A DNA stretch of 52,554 nt from an uncultured Alistipes sp. (lineage in GTDB: Bacteria > Bacteroidota > Bacteroidia > Bacteroidales > Rikenellaceae): positions 1 to 52,554 of the forward strand of contig CASDSD010000015.1 of NCBI GenBank assembly GCA_949283205.1. The letters are read 5' to 3'. Each line of letters starts with the position of its first letter. Within the stretch, counting starts at the first letter, position 1. Positions 18,735 through 26,929 of this stretch are shown here, one piece after another. The notes beneath the pieces are model-generated. The model did not search any database, had not been told where the DNA came from, and worked only from the letters and a program-made list of their open reading frames with translations. The translations under genes and the position numbers were made by a program.

Positions 18735-19751
18735 ATGAACAAAGTGATGATATTCTGCCAGACCCGCGACGGCGCCCTGAGCGAGGTGAGTCTGGAACTT
18801 CTTACCAAGGGGCGGCGTCTGGCCGCCGAGACGGGCGGCGAACTCGAGGCCCTCATCATAGGCGACCGTACGGCGCATCTGGCCGCAGAGGCATACCGTT
18901 ACGGCGCCGCGAAGGTATTCTGTGCCGAAGACAAGCGGCTGAAGGATTACCTCACGCTACCCTATGTACGCATCGCGAAGCATGTGGTCGAGGCCGAACA
19001 GCCCGACATCTTCCTGGCGGGGGCGACATCCGTAGGGCGTGACATGGCGCCGCGCCTTGCCGCGGAGCTGGGATGCGGCCTCACGGCCGACTGCACGGCG
19101 CTCGAGCTGGGCGACTGCTCGTACCGGGGCAACGAATACAAGGGAGTGTTGAAGTGCATCCGCCCGAGCTTCGTAGCCAACCAGCTCACAACGATCATAT
19201 CGCCCTCGACGCGCCCGCAGATGGCCACCATACGTGAGGGTGTCATGGCAAAGGAGCCGCTCGACAAGCCCGTACAGGGCGAATGCATAACGGTCGATGT
19301 CGCCGCACTGCTCAAGGATGAGGACTTCGCCGTCTCGATAATCGAGAAGACGGCACGCGAGCGCGGCGTCGACCTCAAGTCGGCCAAGGTGATCGTCGCC
19401 GGGGGCTACGGCATGGGCAGCGCCGAGAACTTCGGGGTGCTGTTCCGCCTGGCCGAGGTGCTGGGCGGCGAGGTGGGCGCCACGCGTGCCGCCATCGACG
19501 CCGGGTATGTCGGCGGCTACGAGCGCATGATCGGACAGACGGGAATAACCGTGCGCCCGAAGCTATACATCGCCTGCGGCATATCGGGGCAGGTGCAGCA
19601 CACCGTCGGCATGGACAAGTCGGCCTGCATCATATCCATAAACTGCGACGCGGAGGCCCCGATACACCGTATCGCCGACTACGCCATCGTGGGCGACGCC
19701 GTGCAGACGGTCGAGCGCATGATAGCACTTATAAAGAACAACAGACGTTAG
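18735..19751 (+). CDS. etfA: Electron transfer flavoprotein, alpha subunit
   Basis: 338 residues. The N-terminal ETF domain (IFCQTRDG, FLAGATSVGRDMAPRLA) precedes the C-terminal FAD-binding domain (IVAGGYGMGSAENF, GATRAAIDAGYV, GQTGITVRPKLYIACGISG, HTVGMDKSACIISIN). It pairs with EtfB from the preceding gene. The open frame extends far upstream inside etfB, but family length and the spacing of 17 bases after etfB support ATG 18735. It ends 10 bases before the dehydrogenase start. Confidence 0.93.
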   Translation: MNKVMIFCQTRDGALSEVSLELLTKGRRLAAETGGELEALIIGDRTAHLAAEAYRYGAAKVFCAEDKRLKDYLTLPYVRIAKHVVEAEQPDIFLAGATSVGRDMAPRLAAELGCGLTADCTALELGDCSYRGNEYKGVLKCIRPSFVANQLTTIISPSTRPQMATIREGVMAKEPLDKPVQGECITVDVAALLKDEDFAVSIIEKTARERGVDLKSAKVIVAGGYGMGSAENFGVLFRLAEVLGGEVGATRAAIDAGYVGGYERMIGQTGITVRPKLYIACGISGQVQHTVGMDKSACIISINCDAEAPIHRIADYAIVGDAVQTVERMIALIKNNRR

Positions 19752-19761
19752 GAGGAGTAAA

Positions 19762-21489
19762 ATGAACAATTTCTATAAGGACAACGACCGCCTCAAGCGT
19801 CAGATGACGCACCCGGCGATGAAGCGCATCGTCGCACTCAAGGAGGATGGCTACACGCAAAGCCGCGAATACCGCTCGGCACCGGAGAACTTCGCCGACG
19901 CCATAGACTCATACGACAAGGTGATGGAGGTCATGGGCGAGATATGCGCCGGCACAATCGCCCGTAACGCCTTCGACGTCGATGCCGAGGGCCCGCACTG
20001 CGAGGGCGGCCGCGTGACATACGCCTCGGGCACGCAGCGTAACCACGAGATGCTGACACGCTCGGGCCTCTACGGGCTGACGCAGCCGCGCCGGTACGAC
20101 GGCCTTAACTTCCCCACGGTGATGTTCGTCATGGCCTCGGAGATGGTGGCACGCGCCGATGCCGGTTTCTGCAACATATGGTCCCTGCAGGGGTGTGTGG
20201 ACATCATACGCGAGTTCGGCGACGAGGAGCTCAAGGCGGAGTTCATCCCCCGCATCGCGCGCGGCGCCACCTGCTCGATGGACCTCACGGAGCCGGATGC
20301 CGGCAGCGACCTGCAGTCGGCGACGTTGAAGGCTACGTGGAGCGAGGAGCGCGGCATGTGGCTGCTGAACGGCGTCAAGCGTTTCATCACCAACGGCGAC
20401 GCCGACATAAAGCTGGTGCTGGCACGCTCGGAGAGCGGTACGACAGACGCCCGAGGGCTCTCGTGCTTCGTCTACGACAGCAGCTGGGGCGGTGTTACGG
20501 TACGCCGCATCGAACACAAGATGGGCATCAAGGGCTCGCCCACATGCGAGCTGGCATTCAACAATGCGCCGGCCAAACTTCTCGGCTCGCGCGGCCTGGG
20601 ACTGATAAAATATGTCATGTCGATGATGAACGGCGCGCGCCTCGACATCGGGGCACAGTCGGTGGGCATCATGGAGGCCGCCCTGCGCGAGGCCGTGCGT
20701 TACGCAAACGAGCGGCGCCAGTTCGGGGTTCCCATCGCCACCTTCCCCGCCGTATACTCGATGTTGAGCCACATGCAGGCCAAGCTCGACGGCTCGCGCG
20801 CCCTGCTCTACGAGACGGCGCGGTATGTCGACATGGCCAAGATTCTGGCCGCAAAGGCAGAGCTTACGGACGACGAGCGCGCCGAGATGCGCCGCGCCTC
20901 GAAGTATGCCGACATGTTCACCCCGATGCTCAAGCTCATGGCCGGCGAATACTCGAACGAGGTGGCCTATGACGCCGTACAGGTATACGGAGGCTCGGGA
21001 TTCATCAAGGAGTTCCCGGTTGAGCGGCTCTACCGCGACGCCCGCGTCACGACCCTCTATGAGGGCACGTCGCAGATGCAGGTGGTAGCGGCGGCCCGCT
21101 ATGCCGCCAGCGGCGCCCTGCTCAACCGCATACGCGAATACGAGGCCGATGCCGCCGTTCTCGACATAGGGGTCAAGGCCAAGGTGCGCCTGCGCAAGAT
21201 GACAGACGAGTTCGAGCGTCTGTGTGCCGTCGTGGCCGAAATGGATGCCGACGGCAAATCGTACCACGCCCGCGATCTGGTCGAGACAGGTGCCCGCATC
21301 GTCATATCGTACCTGCTCATGATGGACTCGAAGAGCGACGACCGCGCCGCATTGTCGGCATCGGTATACCTCGACATGGCCGAGGCGCAGAACCTGCAGG
21401 CCGCTGCAGCAATAGCCGTAGGCGGCGGCAAGGAACAGCGTCAGAGCATGAAGGAGATGTTCCTCAAGGAGGGGTGCGGCTGCAAATAG
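19762..21489 (+). CDS. Acyl-CoA dehydrogenase family protein
   Basis: 575 residues, longer than the usual roughly 380-residue enzyme because of a C-terminal helical extension (about 450-575). FAD and substrate motifs include CSMDLTEPDAGSD, KRFITNGDAD, ERRQFGVPIA and VYGGSGFIKEFPVERLYRDARVTTLYEGTSQMQ split over its C-terminal part; the Glu in YEGT is at the catalytic-base position of many members. It probably oxidises an acyl-CoA and reduces the EtfBA encoded upstream. Acyl chain preference cannot be read from sequence. A strong SD (GGAGGAG) precedes the ATG by 4 bases. Confidence 0.9.
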   Translation: MNNFYKDNDRLKRQMTHPAMKRIVALKEDGYTQSREYRSAPENFADAIDSYDKVMEVMGEICAGTIARNAFDVDAEGPHCEGGRVTYASGTQRNHEMLTRSGLYGLTQPRRYDGLNFPTVMFVMASEMVARADAGFCNIWSLQGCVDIIREFGDEELKAEFIPRIARGATCSMDLTEPDAGSDLQSATLKATWSEERGMWLLNGVKRFITNGDADIKLVLARSESGTTDARGLSCFVYDSSWGGVTVRRIEHKMGIKGSPTCELAFNNAPAKLLGSRGLGLIKYVMSMMNGARLDIGAQSVGIMEAALREAVRYANERRQFGVPIATFPAVYSMLSHMQAKLDGSRALLYETARYVDMAKILAAKAELTDDERAEMRRASKYADMFTPMLKLMAGEYSNEVAYDAVQVYGGSGFIKEFPVERLYRDARVTTLYEGTSQMQVVAAARYAASGALLNRIREYEADAAVLDIGVKAKVRLRKMTDEFERLCAVVAEMDADGKSYHARDLVETGARIVISYLLMMDSKSDDRAALSASVYLDMAEAQNLQAAAAIAVGGGKEQRQSMKEMFLKEGCGCK

Positions 21490-21510
21490 AGTCCAAGCAA
21501 GACATTGTAC

Positions 21511-21543
21511 AAGAGGCGACGGATGTTCCGTCGCCTCTTTTGT
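21511..21543 (+). terminator. Terminator of the etf-acd operon
   Basis: AAGAGGCGACGGA and TCCGTCGCCTCTT form a 13-bp perfect stem with a 3-base loop, then TTTGT. Confidence 0.9.
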
Positions 21544-21673
21544 CGCCGAAAGGCATTGCGTAGCGGTGCCGCAGCGCCGGCCGCCGGAAATATTCTCCCC
21601 AAACAGCCTTTCGTTCTCCCGCAGGGTCGATTTTGCCCGCAATAGTAACGCCGCCGATTTTTACGTTAGGAAA

Positions 21674-21689
21674 AAAGTTACTAACTTTA
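21674..21689 (+). promoter_or_regulatory. Putative promoter and overlapping palindrome before the HU-like gene
   Basis: AAAGTTA-C-TAACTTT (21674-21688) is a perfect 7-bp inverted repeat. Its right arm coincides with a -7-like TAACTTTA (21682-21689, one mismatch to TAnnTTTG). A protein bound to the palindrome would cover the promoter. Speculative. Confidence 0.4.
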
Positions 21690-21710
21690 CGCGGATTTAT
21701 ATTTATTGAG

Positions 21711-22715
21711 ATGATAGTAGAACTCATATCGAAATATCTCGAAACGCACAAGCGCCTGGTTGTACCCAATCTGGGAACATTCATAGTAAAGGTTCCCGGA
21801 CAAACAATACTCTTCTCGAACCTCATTAAAAACGACGACGGTGTCCTGCGGTCGCTGCTGACCGACAGCGGCATCTCGGAGATGGAGGCGGCGGCAGCTG
21901 TCGACCGGTTCGTATTCGAGGTGCGGTTCCGCCTGCAGAACAACGGCATATGCCGTCTCGGCGGCTTCGGAGAACTGCACAACGGCGCCAACGAGACCGT
22001 AACGTTCACATACATGCCTTCGACGCAGGGAGACGGCGGCATCGATGCCGATATGCCCCGGCAGCCCAAGAGCAGCCCCGCCGTCGAACCGCAACATGCT
22101 GCGGAAAACCCCGCACAGCCCGCAACGGCAAAGGCCGCCGCGCAACCGGCACAGGCACCACAACCGGCTGCGGCCGCACAGCCTGCACGCCCCGCACGGC
22201 AGCAGCCCGGTCCGCGACCGCAAAACATGGCATCGCGACCCGCTCGACAGCCCCGCCCTGCAAGCGAGGCCGCCACGGCTGCGGAACCCATGCCAGGACA
22301 CATGCGCGAGCAGTATGCCGACACCGTGGAAGAGCCGCAAAGACCGGTCGAAACGGAACCGGAGACCGTGCGACGGCATAATCCCGACGTGCGTCGCGCC
22401 GGCATGAAGGCTCTCTACGAAGATCCTCACATAAGCATATCGCCGAAGCGCCATCCCGCCGACTACGTCAAGGGATTGAGATACGGCAAGGGACGCAAGG
22501 GAGCGGCCGACAGGGATATGGGGTCGCACTCGCGACGCCGCAACGACCGCATCCTCATCATAGCCATCGTAGCTGCGGCATTGGCCATAGCCGCCCTCGG
22601 ATACGGATATTACTGCGATCTGCGCGCGGCACGCATGGAGGACGAGTACTACGGCGTCCAGGAGGAGAACATACCCAACCCAGACATGGAATATATCGAA
22701 GGGAAAAACCAGTAG
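21711..22715 (+). CDS. HU-CCDC81-like domain membrane protein
   Basis: 334 residues. An N-terminal HU/IHF-like fold of the CCDC81 type (about 1-100; LISKYLETHKRLVVPNLGTF, FVFEVRFRLQNNG) is followed by a Pro/Ala/Gln-rich linker (about 115-200) and a basic stretch. A single membrane helix (about 281-301, ILIIAIVAAALAIAALGYGY) and a short acidic tail close the protein. In many Bacteroidota this HU-like domain is joined to a SPOR domain; none is seen here. The topology suggests a cytoplasmic HU-like head anchored to the inner membrane. DNA binding is not demonstrated. It lies 24 bases before the sigma-54 activator, likely co-transcribed. Confidence 0.7.
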   Translation: MIVELISKYLETHKRLVVPNLGTFIVKVPGQTILFSNLIKNDDGVLRSLLTDSGISEMEAAAAVDRFVFEVRFRLQNNGICRLGGFGELHNGANETVTFTYMPSTQGDGGIDADMPRQPKSSPAVEPQHAAENPAQPATAKAAAQPAQAPQPAAAAQPARPARQQPGPRPQNMASRPARQPRPASEAATAAEPMPGHMREQYADTVEEPQRPVETEPETVRRHNPDVRRAGMKALYEDPHISISPKRHPADYVKGLRYGKGRKGAADRDMGSHSRRRNDRILIIAIVAAALAIAALGYGYYCDLRAARMEDEYYGVQEENIPNPDMEYIEGKNQ

Positions 22716-22739
22716 CGACAACCGCTGAAGAGACCTCAA

Positions 22740-23963
22740 ATGGCAGAGAATATCGACATAACCGCCGTCAAGCAACGTTTCGGCATAATAGGCAATTCGG
22801 AGTTGCTGAATCGCGCCCTGAGCGTGGCTCTGCGCGTGGCGCCGACCGACCTGTCGGTGTTGGTTGTAGGCGAAAGCGGCGTGGGAAAGGAGTTCTTCCC
22901 GCAGATAATCCACGCCTACTCGGCCCGCAAGCATGCCAAATACATCGCCGTGAACTGCGGCGCGATACCGGAAGGGACCATCGATTCGGAACTCTTCGGA
23001 CATGAGAAAGGGGCCTTCACCGGAGCGACGGATGCCCGCAAGGGTTATTTCGAGGAGGCCGACGGCGGAACAATATTCCTCGACGAGGTGGGTGAGCTGC
23101 CCCTCTCGACACAGGTGCGGCTGCTGCGCGTGCTGCAGTCGGGAGAGTTCCTGCGCGTCGGGTCGGCAAAGGTGCAGAAGACCGACGTGCGCGTTGTGGC
23201 CGCCACGAACAACGACCTGCTCAAATCGATAGAGACAGGACGTTTCCGTGAGGATCTCTATTACAGACTCAACACTGTACCCATAGCCGTGCCGGCGCTG
23301 CGCGACCGTCCCGAGGACATACCTCTGCTCTTCCGCAAGTTCGCCAGCGATGTGGCCGTACAGTACCATATGCCAGCCATCACGCTCGACGAGGGTGCGC
23401 GGCAGATGCTCCAAAACTACTATTGGCGCGGGAACATACGCCAGCTCAAGAATGTCGCCGAGCAGATATCGGCACTCGAGCGTACACGCACCATCACGGC
23501 CGATATCCTCTCCGGATACCTTACTCCCGTACAGCCATCGTCGGCGGCAATGGCCCCGAGCGGCGGCAGCACGTCTGCCACAGGCGACATGTCCACGGAG
23601 AGGGAGCTGCTATACAAGATATTGTTCGACATGCGCAGCGACATAAACGACATGAAGCGTATGCTCACCGACATCATGCAGGGCACGTCCCACTGCACAC
23701 CGGCACCACAGCAGCACGAGGTGATAGGACTCCTGCCGTCGGTATCGCATCCCGCAACCGTAGACTATGCCGAGAGCGAGGAGGTTACGGAGGTGCCGCA
23801 GCATACGGAAAAAACCAAGGCCGACGTGCAGCGCGAACTGATCATACGGGCGCTGCGCAACAACAACGGCCGCCGGCGCGACGCGGCACGCGAGTTGTTC
23901 ATGTCGGAGCGCACGCTGTACCGTCGTATCAAGGAGTTGGGAATCACGGACGACGACATATAG
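22740..23963 (+). CDS. Sigma-54-dependent Fis-family activator
   Basis: 407 residues. No N-terminal receiver domain: the AAA+ sigma-54 interaction module starts almost at once, with Walker A GESGVGKE (44-51), the sigma-54 contact loop GAFTGA (91-96), Walker B TIFLDE (111-116) and sensor residues in [11 protein letters not shown] variable linker follows, then a C-terminal Fis-type helix-turn-helix (about 360-402; [23 protein letters not shown]). It should remodel sigma-54 RNA polymerase at unknown promoters. In other Bacteroidales, as I recall, a similar gene precedes lptE and secG, and it does so here. The input signal is unclear because no sensor domain is present. Confidence 0.88.
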   Translation: MAENIDITAVKQRFGIIGNSELLNRALSVALRVAPTDLSVLVVGESGVGKEFFPQIIHAYSARKHAKYIAVNCGAIPEGTIDSELFGHEKGAFTGATDARKGYFEEADGGTIFLDEVGELPLSTQVRLLRVLQSGEFLRVGSAKVQKTDVRVVAATNNDLLKSIETGRFREDLYYRLNTVPIAVPALRDRPEDIPLLFRKFASDVAVQYHMPAITLDEGARQMLQNYYWRGNIRQLKNVAEQISALERTRTITADILSGYLTPVQPSSAAMAPSGGSTSATGDMSTERELLYKILFDMRSDINDMKRMLTDIMQGTSHCTPAPQQHEVIGLLPSVSHPATVDYAESEEVTEVPQHTEKTKADVQRELIIRALRNNNGRRRDAARELFMSERTLYRRIKELGITDDDI

Positions 23964-23976
23964 CCACACGAATCAG

Positions 23977-24507
23977 ATGAGGAGGATGATATATCGTTAT
24001 ACCGTAATGGCGATGCTGGTGCTGGCGACGCTCTCGCTCGGCGGATGCATATTCTTCAAGGGAGGATATTCGCTCTCGGGAGCAAGTATCCCTACCGGTG
24101 CCAAGACATTCAGTGTCGCATATTTCCCCAACAACGCCCCCATGGTGTCGCCTACGCTCAGCACAACCCTGACCGAGGCCCTCAAGGACAAATTCTCGCG
24201 CCAGACAAAACTCGAGATGGTGGATGAAGGCGGCGACTTCGCCTTCGAGGGCGAGATTACGGGATATACCTCCACGACGGCATCGGTGTCGAGTGACAAC
24301 TACGCCCTGCTGAACCGTCTGACAATAACCGTCAGGGTGCGATTCACAAACGTGATCGAACCCGACAATTCGTTCAACCAGGTGTTCACGGCCTTCACCG
24401 ACTACGAATCGACACAGCTGCTCACCGACGTACAGGCCCAACTCGACGAAGAGATAGTCAATCAGCTGGTAACCGACATATTTCAGGCCTCGGCCTCGAA
24501 CTGGTAA
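23977..24507 (+). CDS. lptE: LptE family lipoprotein
   Basis: 176 residues. Signal peptide with lipobox (SLGGC, Cys about 24) and a following GGYSLSGASIPTGAKTFSVAYFPN typical of Bacteroidota LptE, split here over two short strands. LptE plugs and supports LptD, the outer-membrane lipopolysaccharide translocon. A second ATG three codons in is also possible. It lies 13 bases after the activator gene and 6 bases before the next gene, so the cluster is one transcription unit. The family call rests on the N-terminal motif, the size and the secG neighbourhood. Confidence 0.8.
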   Translation: MRRMIYRYTVMAMLVLATLSLGGCIFFKGGYSLSGASIPTGAKTFSVAYFPNNAPMVSPTLSTTLTEALKDKFSRQTKLEMVDEGGDFAFEGEITGYTSTTASVSSDNYALLNRLTITVRVRFTNVIEPDNSFNQVFTAFTDYESTQLLTDVQAQLDEEIVNQLVTDIFQASASNW

Positions 24508-24513
24508 TGCGTG

Positions 24514-25047
24514 ATGGAAAAGAGAAGTCATAACGATACTGCCGACGCGAAACTGCTCATCGAGAAAGATGACATCGAGGTACTCATGCGCTCGGAACGC
24601 TGGCATACGGCTCCGGAAGAGGGGGCACACCAAATACCGGAAGGGATATCGGACACGGCCGCCGAGCTGTGCAGAATTCCCCACGTGGAAAATAAGCACA
24701 TTGACATAGAGAAACTTACAGAGATCACCTCTGATGACATAATAGACCGTTTCCTGCGTGCAGACAACTACCGCATCGTGGCAGACGAGGAGGGTCCGGC
24801 CGAAGAGATTCGCACCGAAGCCGAGTTCGACGGCGAGGACGACCTCGCAAGCGAGGAGTTGGCGGAGGTTTACATCGCTCAGGGGCTGAAAGATATGGCC
24901 AAAGAAACTTATCGCAAATTAAGTTTGCTAAATCCCGAAAAAAGTGTTTACTTTGCGGAACTTATTGCCAAGTTGGACGCCGACGGTCCGGTGACGTCGG
25001 ACAACATGCATGAAAACGCGTCGAACGGCGGCACGGACAAGGTTTGA
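24514..25047 (+). CDS. Conserved protein with TPR-like C-terminus
   Basis: 177 residues, acidic and without signal peptide or membrane helix. The first two thirds are poorly conserved in appearance. The C-terminal part (ASEELAEVYIAQGLKDMAKETYRKLSLLNPEKS) reads as one TPR-like helix pair, often seen in Bacteroidota proteins encoded next to lptE and secG. ATG 24514 is used; a GTG one codon upstream is possible. Function unknown; a scaffolding role is only a guess from the TPR-like repeat. Confidence 0.65.
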   Translation: MEKRSHNDTADAKLLIEKDDIEVLMRSERWHTAPEEGAHQIPEGISDTAAELCRIPHVENKHIDIEKLTEITSDDIIDRFLRADNYRIVADEEGPAEEIRTEAEFDGEDDLASEELAEVYIAQGLKDMAKETYRKLSLLNPEKSVYFAELIAKLDADGPVTSDNMHENASNGGTDKV

Positions 25048-25104
25048 ACAAGACCTTGAAGCAAATAAACTTGAGGCGAATAAAATAATTAAAAATATAA
25101 ACTT

Positions 25105-25506
25105 ATGTTATACACACTTTGTATCGTACTGATCCTTATAGCAAGCGTTATTCTCATTTTGGCCATTCTGGTGCAGAGCCCCAAGAGCGGCATGGCAGCC
25201 AACTTCGGTGCAGCAAACCAGGTGATGGGTGTACGCGAGTCGGCCAACATCCTTGAGAAGACCACGTGGACGCTTGCAGGACTTATCGTAGTATTGAGCC
25301 TCGTGGCTACCCTGGCAATGGACCAGAATCTGGTATCGACGAGCAACAGCGCCCTGCAGAATGACGCAAACGCCCTGATGGAGCGTATGAACACCTCGGC
25401 ACCCGTGAATGCAATGCCCAGCGCCGAGATCCCTGCAGCTACCAATGCCGCTACGGACGGTGCCGCTGCCGAGGCTGCCGATGCAGCTGCCGAGCAGGCC
25501 GAATAA
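25105..25506 (+). CDS. secG: Preprotein translocase subunit SecG
   Basis: 133 residues with two membrane helices (about 2-22 and 53-72). The conserved SecG loop LVQSPKSGMAANFGAANQVMG lies between them, followed by RESANILEKTTW. The C-terminal tail is Ala-rich and disordered, longer than in E. coli SecG but common in Bacteroidota. SecG assists SecYE during protein export. It is the last gene of the lptE-secG cluster, 57 bases after the preceding gene. Confidence 0.92.
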   Translation: MLYTLCIVLILIASVILILAILVQSPKSGMAANFGAANQVMGVRESANILEKTTWTLAGLIVVLSLVATLAMDQNLVSTSNSALQNDANALMERMNTSAPVNAMPSAEIPAATNAATDGAAAEAADAAAEQAE

Positions 25507-25650
25507 TCCAGAAAGGAGAGGCCCCGGATCTGCTTCCACGTCCAAGGGGCGGGAGGAGTTCCAAACGACAATCGGCGGGAGGAGACGACTCAAACGACAG
25601 GCGAGAGCAGATTGGCGGAGAGAGCGAAACAAGCTGCAAAAGACGCAATA

Positions 25651-25692
25651 AAATAAAGAGCGGAGAGCATTCAACTCTCCGCTCTTTATTTT
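25651..25692 (+). terminator. Terminator after secG
   Basis: AATAAAGAGCGGAGAG (25652-25667) pairs perfectly with CTCTCCGCTCTTTATT (25675-25690): 16 bp, 7-base loop, then TTACT. Confidence 0.9.
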
Positions 25693-25693
25693 A

Positions 25694-26041
25694 CTCTCCA
25701 CCGTCCTGCTGTACGAATGATACCCGCCCAAACAGGAGTCGACACACAAACCACATACCGCCATAAGCGGACAACAGCCCCCGCCCCGCTTACAGCCAAA
25801 TCGGATATGACAACATGCAGAATACGGATACCACACCCATATAATCCACTAACAGATACCGTATGACAACCCCGACAAAATTGCCGGGCAATGTATGACA
25901 CATGTCGAAAAACGCAAAAAACGGCTGAAAACGACGCAAGACGGCCACATTGCATACCGTAATGCATATCGTCCTCCGACACCGGACCTGAACCATCACT
26001 CGACATCGGCACTGCAACACCTCACACACAAAATATGGACA
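25694..26041. other. Gene-free stretch between secG and tRNA-Asp
   Basis: About 350 bases with no convincing ORF on either strand. Short frames here lack family motifs or a good start context. Small inverted repeats are present (for example ATTGC-CGG-GCAAT near 25884), but nothing I can assign. Confidence 0.5.
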
Positions 26042-26079
26042 TGAAAAAAGCCCCGAAAGTTTCCTTTCGGAGCTTTGTC
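26042..26079 (-). terminator. Terminator of tRNA-Asp
   Basis: On the minus strand AAAGCTCCGAAAG, a GAAA loop and CTTTCGGGGCTTT form a stem, followed by a T-run, downstream of the tRNA. Confidence 0.75.
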
Positions 26080-26111
26080 GCTCAAGACCCTCAACAGTCC
26101 ATGAATCTCAG

Positions 26112-26185
26112 CGGTGCGTAGGGGACTCGAACCCCTGACCCCGTGCGTGACAGGCACGTATTCTAACCAGCTGAACTAACGCACC
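26112..26185 (-). tRNA. tRNA-Asp (anticodon GTC)
   Basis: A 74-base cloverleaf on the minus strand. The acceptor arms GGTGCGT and ACGCACC pair over 7 bp. The anticodon stem CGTGC/GCACG encloses loop CTGTCAC, giving anticodon GTC. The T-arm contains GGTTCGAGTCC. The 3' CCA is not encoded. It has its own promoter and terminator. Confidence 0.95.
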
Positions 26186-26203
26186 TCTTTTGGTTTGCGA
26201 GTG

Positions 26204-26234
26204 CAAATATAGTATAAATCCGTTAAACCGCAAT
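26204..26234 (-). promoter_or_regulatory. Promoter of tRNA-Asp
   Basis: On the minus strand ATTG (complement of 26231-26234), 19 bases, TATATTTG (complement of 26204-26211), ending about 20 bases before the tRNA. Confidence 0.65.
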
Positions 26235-26254
26235 AGATTTTTCAGAAAAAATCA

Positions 26255-26785
26255 TTATCTGAAGATCGAAAAATGCACGCTTCCGTAATTACGGGCATCG
26301 TAAAGCCGCGGATGGCCCGTGAAATCCTTCTCCTTGGAATGCTCGAAGATAAATATGCCATCCTCTTTCAGCATGTTGCGCCCCAATACCATATCCACCA
26401 CCTGCTCGCTCCCCTCCAGATCATACGGCGCGTCGGAGAATATCACGTCGAACCGTTTGGAACAACTCTTAAGATAGAGGAATACGTTCGCCTTCACCGT
26501 GTGCACCGCATCGAGACCATACGCTCGCGCCGTAGAACGGATGAAGTCATGATGCACGGCGTTGATCTCGACCGAGGTGACCGAAGCCGCACCGCGTGAG
26601 GCGAACTCATAACTTATCGAACCCGTACCGGCAAAAAGATCGAGAACCTCGATGCCCTCGAAGTCGATGATATTGCCCAACACATTGAACAGGTTCTCCT
26701 TGGCGAAATCGGTCGTCGGGCGAGCCCTCAGATTCTTCGGCGGGACGATCGTACGTCCGCCACATGTACCGCTGATTATTCTCAT
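26255..26785 (-). CDS. rsmD: RsmD-type 16S rRNA (guanine-N2) methyltransferase
   Basis: 176 residues. MRIISGTCGGR with RPTTDFAKENLFNVL is the characteristic RsmD N-terminus. The SAM-binding motif is DLFAGTGSISYEFASRGA, with VEIN after it. It methylates a guanine (G966 in E. coli) in the 30S head. The catalytic (D/N)PPY motif reads SDAPY here, Pro to Ala at the second position. The start at 26785 is set by the family N-terminus; the frame continues 27 codons upstream. It ends just before the tRNA-Asp promoter. Confidence 0.88.
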   Translation of the reverse strand: MRIISGTCGGRTIVPPKNLRARPTTDFAKENLFNVLGNIIDFEGIEVLDLFAGTGSISYEFASRGAASVTSVEINAVHHDFIRSTARAYGLDAVHTVKANVFLYLKSCSKRFDVIFSDAPYDLEGSEQVVDMVLGRNMLKEDGIFIFEHSKEKDFTGHPRLYDARNYGSVHFSIFR

Positions 26786-26872
26786 CGTTTCGTTATGATG
26801 GTCTGCTTCTGCCCCGTTGCCTGTACCGTTCATGACGGCATGGCCGCCGCCGGTGAATGCCGCCACGCGGCA

Positions 26873-26905
26873 TAAAAAAGTCCGCCCACAAACGGAGCGG
26901 ACATT
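26873..26905 (-). terminator. Terminator after the conserved membrane-anchored protein gene
   Basis: On the minus strand GTCCGCTCCG, a short loop and TGGGCGGAC pair with one bulge, then TTTTTT. It separates this gene from rsmD. Confidence 0.8.
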
Positions 26906-26929
26906 CTGTCTGATTCCGGATCGGTGGAA

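Noticed and set aside
25790-26029. A 79-codon minus-strand ORF between secG and tRNA-Asp
   Set aside because: No start context, no recognisable motif and an odd Cys/Val-rich composition; treated as non-coding.
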